64,000 nucleotides of DNA from Anniella stebbinsi. Its lineage: Eukaryota; Chordata; Lepidosauria; Squamata; Anniellidae. Under the pieces are notes generated by a model, which was not told the DNA's origin, ran no database searches, and worked only from the letters and a program-made list of their open reading frames with translations. The first letter of the stretch is position 1. Every line of letters starts with the position of its first letter. Both the position numbers and the translations under genes were made by a program. The stretch covers positions 183,155,654 to 183,219,653 of the forward strand of contig JARDYH010000001.1 in assembly GCA_029215795.1 (NCBI GenBank), written 5' to 3'. Positions 34,598-45,580 of this stretch are shown piece after piece.

Positions 34598-34815
34598 CTA
34601 GCCCAGTGGCAATGCACCTGTTTTGCTTGCAGAAGGTCCCAATTTGATCCTTGGCATTTAGGGGCCATAGCTCAATGTGATAGAGCACATGCTTTGCATG
34701 CAGAGGGGCCCGGATCTGGTCCCCAGGTTCTCCACTTGAGGTGAGGAGGGCATCCAGAGTTGGGCCCTCTGAGCCGCTGTTGCCATTCAGTGTCGATAGT
34801 AAACCAGTGGGGCTG
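34598..34815 (+). mobile_element. tRNA-derived SINE with two tandem tRNA-like heads
   Basis: Head 1 (34598-34659) has an A-box-like TAGCCCAGTGG and a B-box-like AATTTGATCC. Head 2 (34661-34725) has TAGCTCAATGTG and GGATCTGGTCC. Both include the shared words GCACATGCTTTGCATGCAGA or its degraded form. The body (CCGCTGTTGCCATTCAGTGT) matches a second copy at 61642-61850. It is not a functional tRNA gene because the acceptor stem does not pair. Confidence 0.75.
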
Positions 34816-34957
34816 CAAAGCCCCAGGTTCAAACATGTGTTAAACAAGTAGACAGCCTTAATCGAATCAGGATTGAGTTTCCATTTCAGCTCAGGTAACA
34901 GCGTTTAAGGCAGAAAGGCCATCAAGCCCAGCATCTACCTTGACCCCTGCAAGATAT

Positions 34958-36146
34958 TCAAGTCCAGGATCCCCTTCAACATATGATAGCATGGGTCACA
35001 GTGAGTTGCACCACACAAAGCCGGTTGGCCAGTTTGGCACACAATGGGACCGTGGAGATCACCTGTTCGGGCATGGGGCTGGCTTATAATTTCTTCTGGT
35101 CCATTGGTTCTGAAGAGCTCAATAGGGTGAGAGCTCCCAGCAGAAATTCAGATTGGCAGTATGCCCAATAGTCTGTCAGTGCATGTTGTCAATCTCCCAT
35201 AAGCCTTAGGCTCTCGCGGCAGTCTCTGCTGGGCAGTCATTTTTTTCAGCTGTGGCATTGCATACAATTCAGACAGACATAGAATCTGGGATGTCACCCT
35301 CCAGTGTTGATCCCTATGCTTTGGCCAAGGGCCCTGCAATACTGTGTGAGCAGTATCTATCCCCTTTGGTGATCACTTATTGCCTGCCACCAAAGAGAAG
35401 TTCTGAACGGGAATGTGTGGATGTATTGGGTGTATTTCCCATACGTTTAGGGTGAATGAACACAAGGTTAAGGACAATGATAAGGATTTAATACAGGAGA
35501 AGAGTTAAGAGAAAGAAGTTCATGGTGACTTGAGTGAATTGGCTTGCTGGCTACGTAAGTTATATGTATAGCCCAGTAAAAGCACCCGGACAAAGGGATA
35601 GTAACAGGTGCTATTCAGAATACCTTGTGCCTGCATGTCTGAGATATAATTTGGCCTTTAGACCCAGGGTGGCTTTCAATTCTGAATTAAAGGGACATGA
35701 AGGGGCCTGAGTCTGGCTTGAATTCATGATGCCCTCCTGGTCAATCCTAAGAGAGTGCGCAAGCAGGGTTTATTCTGTCCTGCCTAGCTGGTCCTCTGCC
35801 AGGTGGGCTCAGACCAGGTAGGTGGTTCTTCCGCCTGCTTTATGGGGAGTTTTGATCTTGGATACTTGCACCAGATATCTGTGCAATCTCCGCCTTGTAT
35901 CTTCCAGGTGCTACAACCCACATCCATCCTCAGGATGTCCCCCAGGTTAAAGGGGCTAAGGGACCCAGGGAGCCACATTCAGAGTGTAAGCCTGACCCCC
36001 TTTGTCAAAAGGACTCCTGCCCAATTAAGCTGATGCCTGGCCGTTACTTCTGCCAGTTTGTTATGGTCCCCCCCCCCAGTTTAGAGCCCTTCTTAAAGGC
36101 CCTAGTGCCACCTGTTTGGCCTAGAACCAAGGTTGCATCCCTATGG
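34958..36146 (+). repeat. Unclassified dispersed repeat, copy A
   Basis: About 1.2 kb that aligns along its length with 62726-64000: shared words include CAAGTCCAGGATCCC, GTGAGAGCTCCCAGCAG, AAAAGCACCCGGACAAAG, TGGCTTTCAATTCTGAATTAAAG and GCATCCCT near the end. No long reading frame or known domain is visible. The unit may extend further, but copy B reaches the window edge. It may be a non-coding part of a DIRS- or LTR-type element. Confidence 0.75.
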
Positions 36147-36163
36147 AGCACCAGGCCCAGAAC

Positions 36164-36514
36164 TAAGGCCCCCTCTGCAAGAATTCAGTTTGGCACCTGG
36201 TTGTCCGATTATGCGGATCTTCTCACAAACATGTTTACGCCTAAATCCCGTAAATGACATGTGGTGAAGTGCATAACCAGCAGAATGAAACACGCTTTAA
36301 GGTGGTTGAAATGCGGAGAATCGCTTGTTTACATTGTCAAAATGTGCTTTAACGGCCATGGAGAATTAAAACTCGCTATTTAACGCACATTCGATAATGT
36401 ACATAATTGGACAAATAAAGTGCCTCAACCCCCGATTTGCGCTCCACTCTTGTAGAGGTAATTTTTTTACTGCAACTTGAAAGAGCTTTAAATCGCTCTT
36501 GTAGAGGCACCTAT
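36164..36514 (-). mobile_element. CpG-rich MITE of unknown superfamily, copy 2
   Basis: Reverse complement of the family at 17011-17360. Shared words in order are CCTCTACAAGAG, GAGCGCAAATCGGG, ATTATCGAATG, GCCGTTAAAGC, TTAGGCGTAAA and GCATAATCG. Many of the CpG sites of copy 1 are TG or CA here, as expected from methylation decay. It sits just after dispersed repeat copy A. Confidence 0.72.
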
Positions 36515-37684
36515 AGTTAAAGATGTAAAGGCCACCCATGTTCTAGGTCCATTCCTTATCCCCCTTGGCTCATCTTAAAGTGTTCTCATGGGTTAGTACC
36601 TAAGAATGCACCCTGGTGGGCATGTTTGATCCTTGCTGGGTATTAGCACTGGTCAGGCCTTTAGCAGATGTTTATACAATGCCATGATGGTGCCAGTCTC
36701 CCTAATCGTTGCATACGCATTTAGGGATAGAAGGTGGGATATCGAGATTTGTCATTCATGGAGCTCTTTCCCTTTTATTGGGCTTGGGGCCAAATTCTTA
36801 CTAGCTGGCTACTGTTCATGTAGTTGCCTCTTTATCATCTAAGGAACCTCAGGAATGGGGCTGGTCAGGGCCATGAGTCCTGGTTGCCCTCAGTCTCAAT
36901 TTGGCACGTCATATTCCTGGGATGGATAAAGAAGTCAGTGACACCTTGTCATGCAGCCAGATGTCCAGGTTCCCGAAGTTGGCCCTTGTGGCCAGACGGT
37001 ACTAAGTTCCAATGCCCAGTGTGCTTTAGGTTCTGGGAGAGGCAAGTGACAGAAGCCATGTGGCATGTGGCCCCTGGCACATGGGCATTCTACTTGTGAG
37101 CAGGTATGGAATTCTGTTTTTTTTAGAGCTGAGAGAGAAGCCTCAGGCCTTTTGGCCCATCCTAAGTGACTAACTGCTAGAATTCTGGGTGATACAACAC
37201 CACAGGGAGCTATCTACATGAACTTTATGAGGTAAGCTGGCTGGTCCACTCTTTGCTGACATGGGGACAGAAGTTTGCTGGAAGCATGGCAAATCCCATG
37301 CCTGAAGAATGCTGGAAGAGCAGGCAGGATTATCTGGGGGAGCTGTTAGGGCCTTTAAATTTTCTGATGCTCAGTTAATCACAGAGCTGTCCAGCACCTG
37401 GCCAGAGGACTGGAGGCAACATGGTAATGGCGGTGGTGGCTTCGAATGTAAGGATATGCCCATGAGCAGTCCAACTTTCCACTTCGCTCTCCGGGGCAAG
37501 GAACTTGAGGTTTCTGTTTTATTACAAGTAGAGACTGCACTATAACCAGCTCCATTATACAGCAGCCAGATAGACCCTTCAGATATCAGGCTTATTGAAC
37601 CTGGCTAGAGGTGCTGTCTTGAATGAGGGTATATTCCCATTTGTAGTTTTGACCCTACTCTGCCCTATGGGGAAATAACATGGG
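36515..37684. other. Unassigned DNA before the Penelope fragment
   Basis: No recognised coding domain. Likely old repeat-derived sequence. The 36633-36842 and 37309-37545 open frames are short and show no known motif. Confidence 0.4.
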
Positions 37685-38262
37685 TTCTTTGTAATTGATG
37701 TCTTTCAGTCACATAAGTACAACTGGAAAGATTATGATAAACTATTGTTACAGCTTGAAGCCAGATGGATTTATAAGCTCAACACCGTGGCACCTCTGGG
37801 TTTAAATCAGAACCTTGATTTAGCCCCGTTCCTTTAATCTCTCCACTGTATGGGATGATGGTAGTTAACACCGCAATTAAGACAAGGAGGCCTGACAATA
37901 AGTATTTATTGAGTGCAGCTGGCCTAAGGCAATAGCTAACACCCTGGAGCAGTTCAAAGCATTTTTCAATGGGAGACAGGTCTGTAGGGTTTGTATCAAC
38001 TAATAATTATGATAACATATGGCATATGTGTAAAAGACTGAATGTTTCCTCTTTAACTAAGCAGGTATCTGGAAAATAATAAGAAACTGTATACGACGGT
38101 CCCAGTATCTAATATTTACCCTTGAAAGCCTTTTGCCTACATGGGGGGGAGTGACTCACTACATTAAGAATTATGAGTGGGGAGGACTCGTGGTTTCGAC
38201 AACATGGGATTGATAAGACTCAAGTATGTCCATTATGTTTACAGAATGTACAGCATAAATAG

Positions 38263-38315
38263 AAGTTTCTGAAGAAGAGTTCGAAACGAGATAACTACCG
38301 GATACTCGTTAAAGT
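38263..38315 (+). ncRNA. Candidate minimal hammerhead ribozyme core
   Basis: The core sequences appear in the right order: CTGAAGA (38269-38275, fits CUGANGA), a very short potential stem II, GAAA (38283-38286), then stem III arms CGAG (38287-38290) and CTCG (38305-38308), then a TT-A cleavage context. Penelope-like elements are known to carry minimal hammerheads, so the position fits. Stem I pairing is weak here, so activity is doubtful. Confidence 0.4.
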
Positions 38316-38319
38316 GCAA

Positions 38320-38560
38320 ATCAACTGCTGTTATAAAATAAAATCAACTAATGTTATAAAGTGAAAACCAACTGCTGTTATAAAGTGAAATGAAATTAAC
38401 TATTGTTAAAAAAATGAAACCAACTATTGTTAGTGTATTCATGCAGTAATATTATCTGTTTAGAACAAGTATATAAGAAAGTGAAACCAACTGTTGTTTT
38501 CGAGTCTATGCAGTAAAATTAACTGTTATGTAAAACTTAAATGCAATTAACTGTTGCTAG
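38320..38560 (+). repeat. Short tandem repeats of the Penelope 3' region
   Basis: About eight diverged copies of a unit near (G)TGAAACCAACTGTTGTTATAAA, for example at 38320, 38345, 38365, 38388, 38417, 38478 and 38515. Confidence 0.7.
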
Positions 38561-38687
38561 AAAGAAAAGCCATCTGATGTCCACTTTGGGTTTATGCAGT
38601 GAAAGTAACTGTGTTCAAAACTTCTGGTAGCTTGTAGAAAACACTAGTGTATATGTAACCACTAATTTGTAAAGTTCTAACCCTTGT

Positions 38688-39007
38688 TATGGTGACCAGA
38701 TAAAATCCAGGCCAGGGCTCATGTAACTTTAAGAGTTGTAGAGAAAAGGGAATTTCAGCCAGTGTCATTTGTATGCAATTAGTTCCTGGTGAAATTCCCT
38801 CTTCATCACAATAGTTAAAGGTGCAGGGGCCCTGCCTTCTTTTGTATATGGTCACTCTAGTATAGTGCCTGCACCTTTAACTGTTGTGATGAAGAGGGAA
38901 TTTCACCAGGAACTAATTGCATACAAATGACACTGGCTGAAATTCCCTTTTCTCTACAACTGTTAAAGTTACATGAGCCCTGACCTGGATTTTATCTGGT
39001 CAGCCTA
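38688..39007. mobile_element. 320-bp palindromic hAT MITE (TAGGGTGACCAGATAAAATCC family)
   Basis: Starts TATGGTGACCAGATAAAATCC and ends GGATTTTATCTGGTCAGCCTA. The two halves are nearly perfect reverse complements (GGGAATTTCAGCCAGTGTCATT against its complement) around an asymmetric centre containing ACTCTAGTATAGTGCC. No clear 8-bp duplication remains at this copy. Confidence 0.85.
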
Positions 39008-39719
39008 ATAAATGTGAAAGCAACAAATGATTATTGACTTGATTTTTTGCAATTATTTATGAGGAAGCGGCATGATTTATATCTGGACCACGTTATTGTG
39101 ATTTACATTACTATAGACTCAGGATACTAAATAACTGGAGTTTGTTTGACCATTTCTGATAATTAGTTGCGTGCAGCAGCATTAACATATTATAACCATT
39201 TTGATGGTAGCCATGAAGCCCCATCAGACATTGGGCCTATGGAACTATTCATTTGGAAAACCATTGGCACAAGACTGCCGCTCCTGCAGCGGGGCGGGTA
39301 GATGCCAAGATCTGGCCCATAGAGAGATGGCAGTCTTGGGCAGCCATAAGAATACATTCTGGAATGAAGATGAGTACAGTTACTGAAGTTCAATGTCGAT
39401 ATTTGTGTGCCTTTGACAGATTGGCGGAGGAGACCACAGTCTGTGGGGGTCCTAATATGCAGACACAGTGTGGCATCTGGGCCAGCTGTAGAATGATGTG
39501 AGCATCTGTTGACATGCAGATGGGCTCGGTCAGTTGGCCTCCACCCAGAGGGTGGCAGGCAAGGCATGCTGTGGTGGCATCTCCTCCATAATACAGTCCA
39601 GTTTGGTTGGTTTTGCCCTGCAAGAGGTGTGGTGCCCACCTGGGGGTGGGGATTACAATGGGGTTACTGGAGCGGAAGCCCCAACTCTGCAGGCTAGGGC
39701 AGAACTGGAGGATATCTGG
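39008..39719. other. Unassigned DNA, possibly Penelope-derived
   Basis: No domain recognised. The minus-strand frame 39190-39639 has no family motif that I can see. Confidence 0.35.
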
Positions 39720-40369
39720 TAGGGATGTGCACTGACCCCCTGGATCGGATAGCGGATCGGAATCGGACCTGGGGGGTCGGATCGGATTGGAGATTGAGTG
39801 GATTGGATCTGATCCGATCCCGATCCGTGGATTGGATGTCCGATCTGCAGATCGGACGCCATTTTGAATGCTTTTTCCCATAGCCAAGTATTGTGTTACA
39901 AAAACGCCTATAACTTTTTCATTTTTAAAGATAGAAGGATGAAACTTGGGTACTTTGTAGATGGGTTAGGGGTAGTTATTGGTGAGAAATTTCAGAAAGA
40001 TTGGTGCATGTATTTTGTGGCAATTAATGTTTTAATAAATAAACAGGAATGCCTATAACGTTTTCATTTTTAAAGTTCCACACAAGAAACTTTGCAACAT
40101 TGTAGGTGGTACATTGGCACCTAGGTGTGTGAAATTTCAGAAACATAGGTGCTTGCCTTGTGTGGCAATTAATTTTAGAAAAATGGGTGGTAGGGGATAA
40201 ATACTAGGGGTGTGCATCGGATCGGATCCGATCCACGATCCGAATCCGATCCGACCCAAAATCGGGAAAATCCGATCCGATCCGATCCAATCCAACCAAC
40301 CTCCGATCCGATCCGATCCGACGAGGTCCGATCCGGATCGGACGCCATTTTGAATGCTTTTTCCCATAG

Positions 40370-41660
40370 CCAAGTATTGTTTTACAAAAACGCCTATAAC
40401 TTTTTCATTTTTAAAGATAAAATGATGAATCTTGGGCACATTGTAGACTGGTTAGGGATAGTTATCTGTGAGAAATTTCAGAAAGATTGGTGCATGCGTT
40501 TTGTGGCAATTAATTTTTTAATAAATACCCAGGAATGCTTATAACTTTGTCATTTTTAAAGTTACACACATGAAACTTTGCCACATTGTAGGAGGTACCT
40601 TGGGACCTATGTGTGTGACATTTCAGAAACATAGGTGCTTGCCTTGTGTGGCAATTAATTTTAGAAAAATGGGTAGTAGTGGGGTAAATACAGTTAAGCC
40701 TCCCATTTTTTTATTTTTAAAGATACAAACAGGAAACCTGGGCACATTACAGGTACCACTTGCCTTGATATGTGAGTGAAATTTCAGAAACATTGGTGCT
40801 TGCCTTGTGTGGCAATTAAGTTTTGAAACAATGAGGAAAGAAACACCTATAACTTTGTCATTTTTAAAGTTACACACGTGAAACTTTGCCACATTGTAGG
40901 TGGTACCTTGGGACCTATGTGTGTGAAATTTCAGAAACATAGGTGCTTGACTTGTGTGGCAATTAATTTTAGAAAAATGGGTAGTAGTGGGGTAAATACA
41001 GTTATGCCTCCCATTTTTTTAGTTTTGAAGATACAAACAGGAAACTTGGGCACATTACAGGGAACACTTCACTTGATATGTGTGTAAAATTTCAAAAACA
41101 TTGGTGCTTGCCTGGTGTGGCAATTAATTTTTGAAACAATGAGGGATTCATTGGACAGCACTTGCCCATAGGGATTCATTGGAGAGTACTTGTCTATAGG
41201 GAATCATTGGAAAGCACTTTCCCATAGGGAATCATTGCATTGCACTTTCCCACTGAGAAATGCAGTTATGCCTCCCACATTTTTATTTTTGAAGATACAA
41301 ACAGGAAACTTGGGCACATTGTAGACTGGTTAGGGATAGTTATCTGTGAGAAATTTCAGAAAGATTGGTGCATGCGTTTTGTGGCAATTAATTTTTTAAT
41401 AAATACGCAGGAATGCCTATAACTTTGTCATTTTTAAAGTTACACACATGAAACTTTGCCACATTGTAGGTGGTACCTTGGGACCTATGTGTGTGAAATT
41501 TCAAAAACGTAGGTGCTTGCCTTGTATGGCAATTAATTTTAGAAAAATGGGTAGTAGTGGGGTAAATACAGTTACGCCTCCCATTTTTTTATTTTTTAAG
41601 ATACAAACAGGAAACATGGGCACATTACAGGGAACACTTCACTTGAGATCATAAAGAGGC
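40370..41660 (+). repeat. Tandem modules of about 150 bp in the hAT arm
   Basis: Repeated words recur in order: TATAACTTTGTCATTTTTAAAG, then ACATGAAACTTTGCCACATTG or GGAAACTTGGGCACATT, then GTGAAATTTCAGAAA, then GGTGCTTGCCTTGTGTGGCA, then ATTAATTTT. Starts are near 40394, 40548, 40706, 40848, 41010, 41280, 41418 and 41580, with a short unrelated direct repeat (GGGAATCATTGGAAAGCAC-like) at 41140-41250. The mirror image occupies the right arm. Confidence 0.85.
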
Positions 41661-41702
41661 AAATATTCTACCTACAGTATTGGAAGCAGTATGTTGGGAA
41701 AC

Positions 41703-41905
41703 AAGGGTGACCATATGACAGTTAAAGCTGCAGGAGCTATACTAGAGTGACCAGATACAAAAGAGAGCAGAGCTCCTGCAATTTTAACTTTTGTGATGAA
41801 GAGGGAATTTCACCAGGTGCCGCATGGATACAAATGACACCTGCTGAAATTCCCTTTTCTATTCCACTGTTAAAGCCCTGTATTCCTTTTCATATGGTCA
41901 TCCTA
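41703..41905. mobile_element. Internally deleted MITE of the 320-bp family, with flanking inverted repeat
   Basis: About 200 bp starting AAGGGTGACCATATG and ending CATATGGTCATCCTA. It sits between 51-bp inverted repeat arms (41644-41694 and 41935-41985) that contain AAAGAGGCAAATATTCTACC and are not part of the MITE. Confidence 0.7.
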
Positions 41906-42169
41906 CTAATTACATTTTTTAAAAAAGTAATAATACATACTGCTTCCAATACGGTAGGTAGAATATTTGCCTCTTTATGATCTCAAGCCTAAAAAAAAAA
42001 ACATTTGTACACACCAGTCTCCTGGTACTGGTCATCCTACTATTAATTAATTGTAGCTGATAGGAAAGGGTTAAATCGTGGGAGCTGCAAGGAATTAAGA
42101 AAAAAGGAGAGGGGGTTTTGCCATTTTTTGAGCGCTCCTTAATTAGGGCTGCCCAAATGATAATGGACG

Positions 42170-42500
42170 GGTGGTGTGTGTGTGCGCGCGCGGGCGGCGG
42201 CGGCGGGCTTGGCAGCGTATCCTCCTGGCTGCCGAGGCCGGGTGTCTGGAGCGGAGCACGCGCTGTCAGTTGGTGAGCGGAGGGGCCATTGAACGCCCTC
42301 CCCATCATCCTCTTCATCATCAACCTACCCCCGCGGCCCAGCGGAGCACAACAGCCCGCATTAGGCAAGCCCTTCAGGAGCCTCACAGCAGCCAGGCAGA
42401 GCCTCTGCTGCCCAGGAACCGGCCCGCACGCGAGGGCACCGGCGGGGCGCACACACAACGCCAGCGAGGGGGAGGAGAAGGGGAGGAACAAAGGATCAAA
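42170..42500. other. CpG-rich segment in the loop of the fold-back hAT
   Basis: Contains a GT/CG alternation (about 42174-42192), GGCGGCGGCGGCGGG, and many CpG sites in an otherwise AT-rich element. It has no convincing reading frame or known motif. It looks like a CpG-island-like or 5' UTR-like segment carried as cargo. Confidence 0.5.
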
Positions 42501-42777
42501 GAGATCGAGAGAGAGTGATCCTTCCTTGCACGCATGGCTGCAAAACTGAGCTAGGTTCAGCCGTTCTGCTTGAGTAAAAAGTGAAAGCAGACACGAGCCC
42601 TGTAATGGATACTAGCAACAGGATCAAAGGGATCGAGATGAGAGAGATCCTTCCTTGCACGCATGGCTGCAAAACTCAGCCAGGCTCAGCCGTTCTGCTT
42701 GAGTAAAAAGTGAAAGCAGACACGAGCCCTGTAATGGATACTAGCAACAGGATCAAAGGGATCGAGACGAGAGAGTG
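42493..42777 (+). repeat. 128-129 bp tandem duplication, plus a partial third unit
   Basis: Unit 1 spans 42493-42620, unit 2 42621-42749 and a partial unit 42750-42777. Units start GGATCAAAG(A/G)GATCGAGA and end ATACTAGCAACA. They are nearly identical, so the duplication is recent or conserved. Confidence 0.85.
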
Positions 42778-45388
42778 TTTCCTTTTCTTCGCGGGAAGCG
42801 GGAGGGGGAAGAGGGGAAGACCGGGCCTCTGTGGAAAATTTTTTGAAACATTTTATCTAAATATTCCATAGCCATCAAATGCCTGGACCTATCATTCTGA
42901 AATTTCTGACACATATCTACCCCTAACCCATCTACAAAGTGAGCAATGTTCAGACTTCTAACTTTTAAAATAAAAAGGTTATAGGCGTTTCTTTCCTCAT
43001 TGTTTCAAAAATTAATTGCCACACAAGGCAAGCTCCAATGTTTCTGAAATTTTACACACATATCAAGTGAAGTGTTCCCTGTAATGTGCCCATGTTTCCT
43101 GTTTGTATCTTAAAAAATAAAAAAATGGGAGGCGTAACTGTATTTACCCCACTACTACCCATTTTTCTAAAATTAATTGCCATACAAGGCAAGCACCTAC
43201 GTTTTTGAAATTTCACACACATAGGTCCCAAGGTACCACCTACAATGTGGCAAAGTTTCATGTGTGTAACTTTAAAAATGACAAAGTTATAGGCATTCCT
43301 GCGTATTTATTAAAAAATTAATTGCCACAAAACGCATGCACCAATCTTTCTGAAATTTCTCACAGATAACTATCCCTAACCAGTCTACAATGTGCCCAAG
43401 TTTCCTGTTTGTATCTTCAAAAATAAAAATGTGGGAGGCATAACTGCATTTCTCAGTGGGAAAGTGCAATGCAATGATTCCCTATGGGAAAGTGCTTTCC
43501 AATGATTCCCTATGGACAAGTACTCTCCAATGAATCCCTATGGGCAAGTGCTGTCCAATGAATCCCTCATTGTTTCAAAAATTAATTGCCACACCAGGCA
43601 AGCACCAATGTTTCTGAAATTTTACACACATATCAAGTGAAGTGTTCCCTGTAATGTGCCCAAGTTTCCTGTTTGTATCTTCAAAACTAAAAAAATGGGA
43701 GGCATAACTGTATTTACCCCACTACTACCCATTTTTCTAAAATTAATTGCCACACAAGGCAAGCACCTATGTTTCTGAAATTTCACACACATAGGTCCCA
43801 AGGTACCACCTACAATGTGGCAAAGTTTCATGTGTGTAACTTTAAAAATGACAAAGTTATAGGTGTTTCTTTCCTCATTGTTTCAAAACTTAATTGCCAC
43901 ACAAGGCAAGCTCCAATGTTTCTGAAATTTCACTCACATATCAAGGCAAGTGGTACCTGTAATGTGCCCAGGTTTCCTGTTTGTATCTTTAAAAATAAAA
44001 AATGGGAGGCGTAACTGTATTTACCCCACTACTACCCATTTTTCTAAAATTAATTGCCACACAAGGCAAGCACCTATGTTTCTGAAATTTCACACACATA
44101 GGTCCCAAGGTACCTCCTACAATGTGGCAAAGTTTCATGTTTGTAACTTTAAAAATGACAAAGTTATAAGCATTCCTGGGTATTTATTAAAAAATTAATT
44201 GCCACAAAACGCATGCACCAATCTTTCTGAAATTTCTCACAGATAACTATCCCTAACCAGTCTACAATGTGCCCAAGTTTCATCCTTCTATCTTTAAAAA
44301 TGAAAAAGGTATAGGCGTTTTTGTAAAACAAAACTTGGCTATGAGAAAAAGCATTCAAAATGGCGTCCGATCCGGATCGGACATCTGGTCCGATGCGATC
44401 CGACCAGCCTCCGATCCGATCCGATCCGATCCGACCCTTCAGGTCTGATTCCGATCCGCTATCCGATCCGATCCGGGGGGTCAGTGCACATCCCTAATAA
44501 ATACAGTCACACTTCCAACTTTTTTATTTTTAAAGATACAAACAGGAAACTTGGGCACATTACAGGTAACACTTTGCTTGATATGTGTGTGAAATTTCAG
44601 AAAGCTAGGTCCAGGCATGTGGTGGCAAGGTGTTTTTGAAACAATGAGGAAAGAAACACCTATAACTTTTTTATTTTAAAAGTTAGAAGTCTGAAAGTTG
44701 CTCACTTTGTAGATGGGTTTGGGGTAGTTGTCTGTCAGAAATTTCAGAAAGTTAGGTCCAGGCATTTGGGGGCTACGAATTTTTTAGATTAAAAGTTACA
44801 AAAGTTTTTCCACAGAGGCTTGGGCTGTCAATTGCTCCCCCCTCCCCCGCCTCCCCCTCCCTTTTTTATCTGTCAAAACTCTGTGTTGTTGTAACTTTTA
44901 ATCTAAAAAAATCATAGCCACCAAATGCCTGGACCTATCATTCTGAAATTTCTGACAGACAACTACCCCTAATCCATCTACAAAGTGAGCAACTTTCAAA
45001 CTTCTAACTTTTAAAATAAAAAAGTTATAGGTGTTTCTTTCCTCATTGTTTCAAAAATACCTTGTCACTACACGCTTGAAGCTATGTTTCTGAAATTTCT
45101 CCACTTTAGACATACCATTTTGGTTCACATGTGTGATTAATTTTAGAAGCATAGCTTCTAAACCCGTCGGAAACCTGTCCAGGTCCCCCCAGCTCCTGAC
45201 AGTATTCTTGAGTTGACGGCCCGTCTTCTGCCCCCCCTCCTTCCCCTAGAAGAGCTGATGCTGTCAAGTTGGGTCTGGGGGCTTCGTTCAGGGATGGGAA
45301 AAGGGGCTCCAGTAGGCAATGGCTCGGGGAAAGGCATGGGCACTGGAGGGCTTCTTTACTTTACAGAGGGACGGAGGGGGAGGACGCA

Positions 45389-45580
45389 ACTCTGTCTCCC
45401 ACCTACCCACCCATCCCAGGCGGAGAAGAAGGAGGCGCTGCCTCCTCCCCCTCCATGCTCAGCTCCTCCATGCATGCCCCCTTCTTCTCCGCCTGGGATG
45501 GGTGGGTAGGTGGGAGACAGAGCTGCCTCCTCCCCCTCCGTGCTCGGCTCCTCCATGCGCACCCCCTTCTTCTCCGCCTG
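45389..45580. repeat. Inverted and direct repeat block, GC-rich
   Basis: Inverted arms (about 45389-45436 and 45480-45525) share CTCTGTCTCCCACCTACCCA and CCCAGGCGGAGAAGAAG. A direct repeat of GCTGCCTCCTCCCCCTCC..GCTC(A/G)GCTCCTCCATGC starts at about 45438 and again at 45528. Confidence 0.75.

Larger units (their letters stand above)
37685..38687 (+). mobile_element. Penelope-like element, GIY-YIG C-terminus and 3' region
   Basis: A 50-codon open frame (37685-37837, stop TAA) reads FFVIDVFQSHKYNWKDYD, then LQLEARWIYKLNTVAPLGLN, then QNLDLAPFL at the end. This matches the end of the GIY-YIG endonuclease domain in Penelope/Neptune elements, where a (Q/E)xxWIxxLxTxxPxGLN signature is usual. Beyond it lie a hammerhead-like motif (38263-38315) and a tandem array of a unit of about 20 bp related to GTGAAACCAACTGTTGTTAT (about 38320-38560). 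RT is not present. The right boundary is set by a MITE at 38688; sequence after that MITE (39008-39190) may belong to the same element. Confidence 0.72.
40205..44496 (+). mobile_element. 4.3-kb fold-back hAT element nested in a relative
   Basis: Termini are TAGGGGTGTGCA and TGCACATCCCTA, with an exact 8-bp duplication ATAAATAC (40197-40204 and 44497-44504). The left arm (40205 to about 41660) is matched in reverse complement by the right arm (about 43030-44496), each about 1.45 kb and very similar by eye. Both comprise a GATCCG array followed by several tandem diverged modules of about 150 bp. The loop region (about 41660-42840) holds a small MITE, a GC- and CpG-rich stretch (42170-42500) and a 128-bp tandem duplication. 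It encodes no transposase and would need one in trans. Confidence 0.9.
39720..45150 (-). mobile_element. Outer CGGATC-family hAT element, interrupted and truncated
   Basis: It opens with the right-end type terminus TAGGGATGTGCACTGACCCC followed by a GATCCG array (39740-39850) and modules, so it lies in reverse orientation. At 40196/40205 another element is inserted, with duplicated ATAAATAC. The outer sequence resumes cleanly at 44505 in the middle of a module. It continues into an inverted repeat (about 44635-44800 and 44885-45060) and loses similarity near 45150. The opposite terminus is not present, and its left-flank 8 bp (39712-39719, ATATCTGG) finds no partner. Confidence 0.8.

Noticed and set aside
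34598..34725. Possible tRNA genes
   Set aside because: The A- and B-box-like words belong to a SINE; no cloverleaf or acceptor stem can be drawn.
37685..37837. Host GIY-YIG nuclease exon
   Set aside because: The motif ends at a stop and is followed by typical Penelope 3' repeats; no splice acceptor at its start.
40370..41660. CRISPR-like regular direct repeats
   Set aside because: Units of about 150 bp are diverged without spacers and mirror each other in a hAT element of a vertebrate genome.
41919..42491. 190-codon minus-strand frame in the fold-back loop
   Set aside because: Low complexity in the middle, no known domain, and the sequence is GC-rich non-coding cargo.
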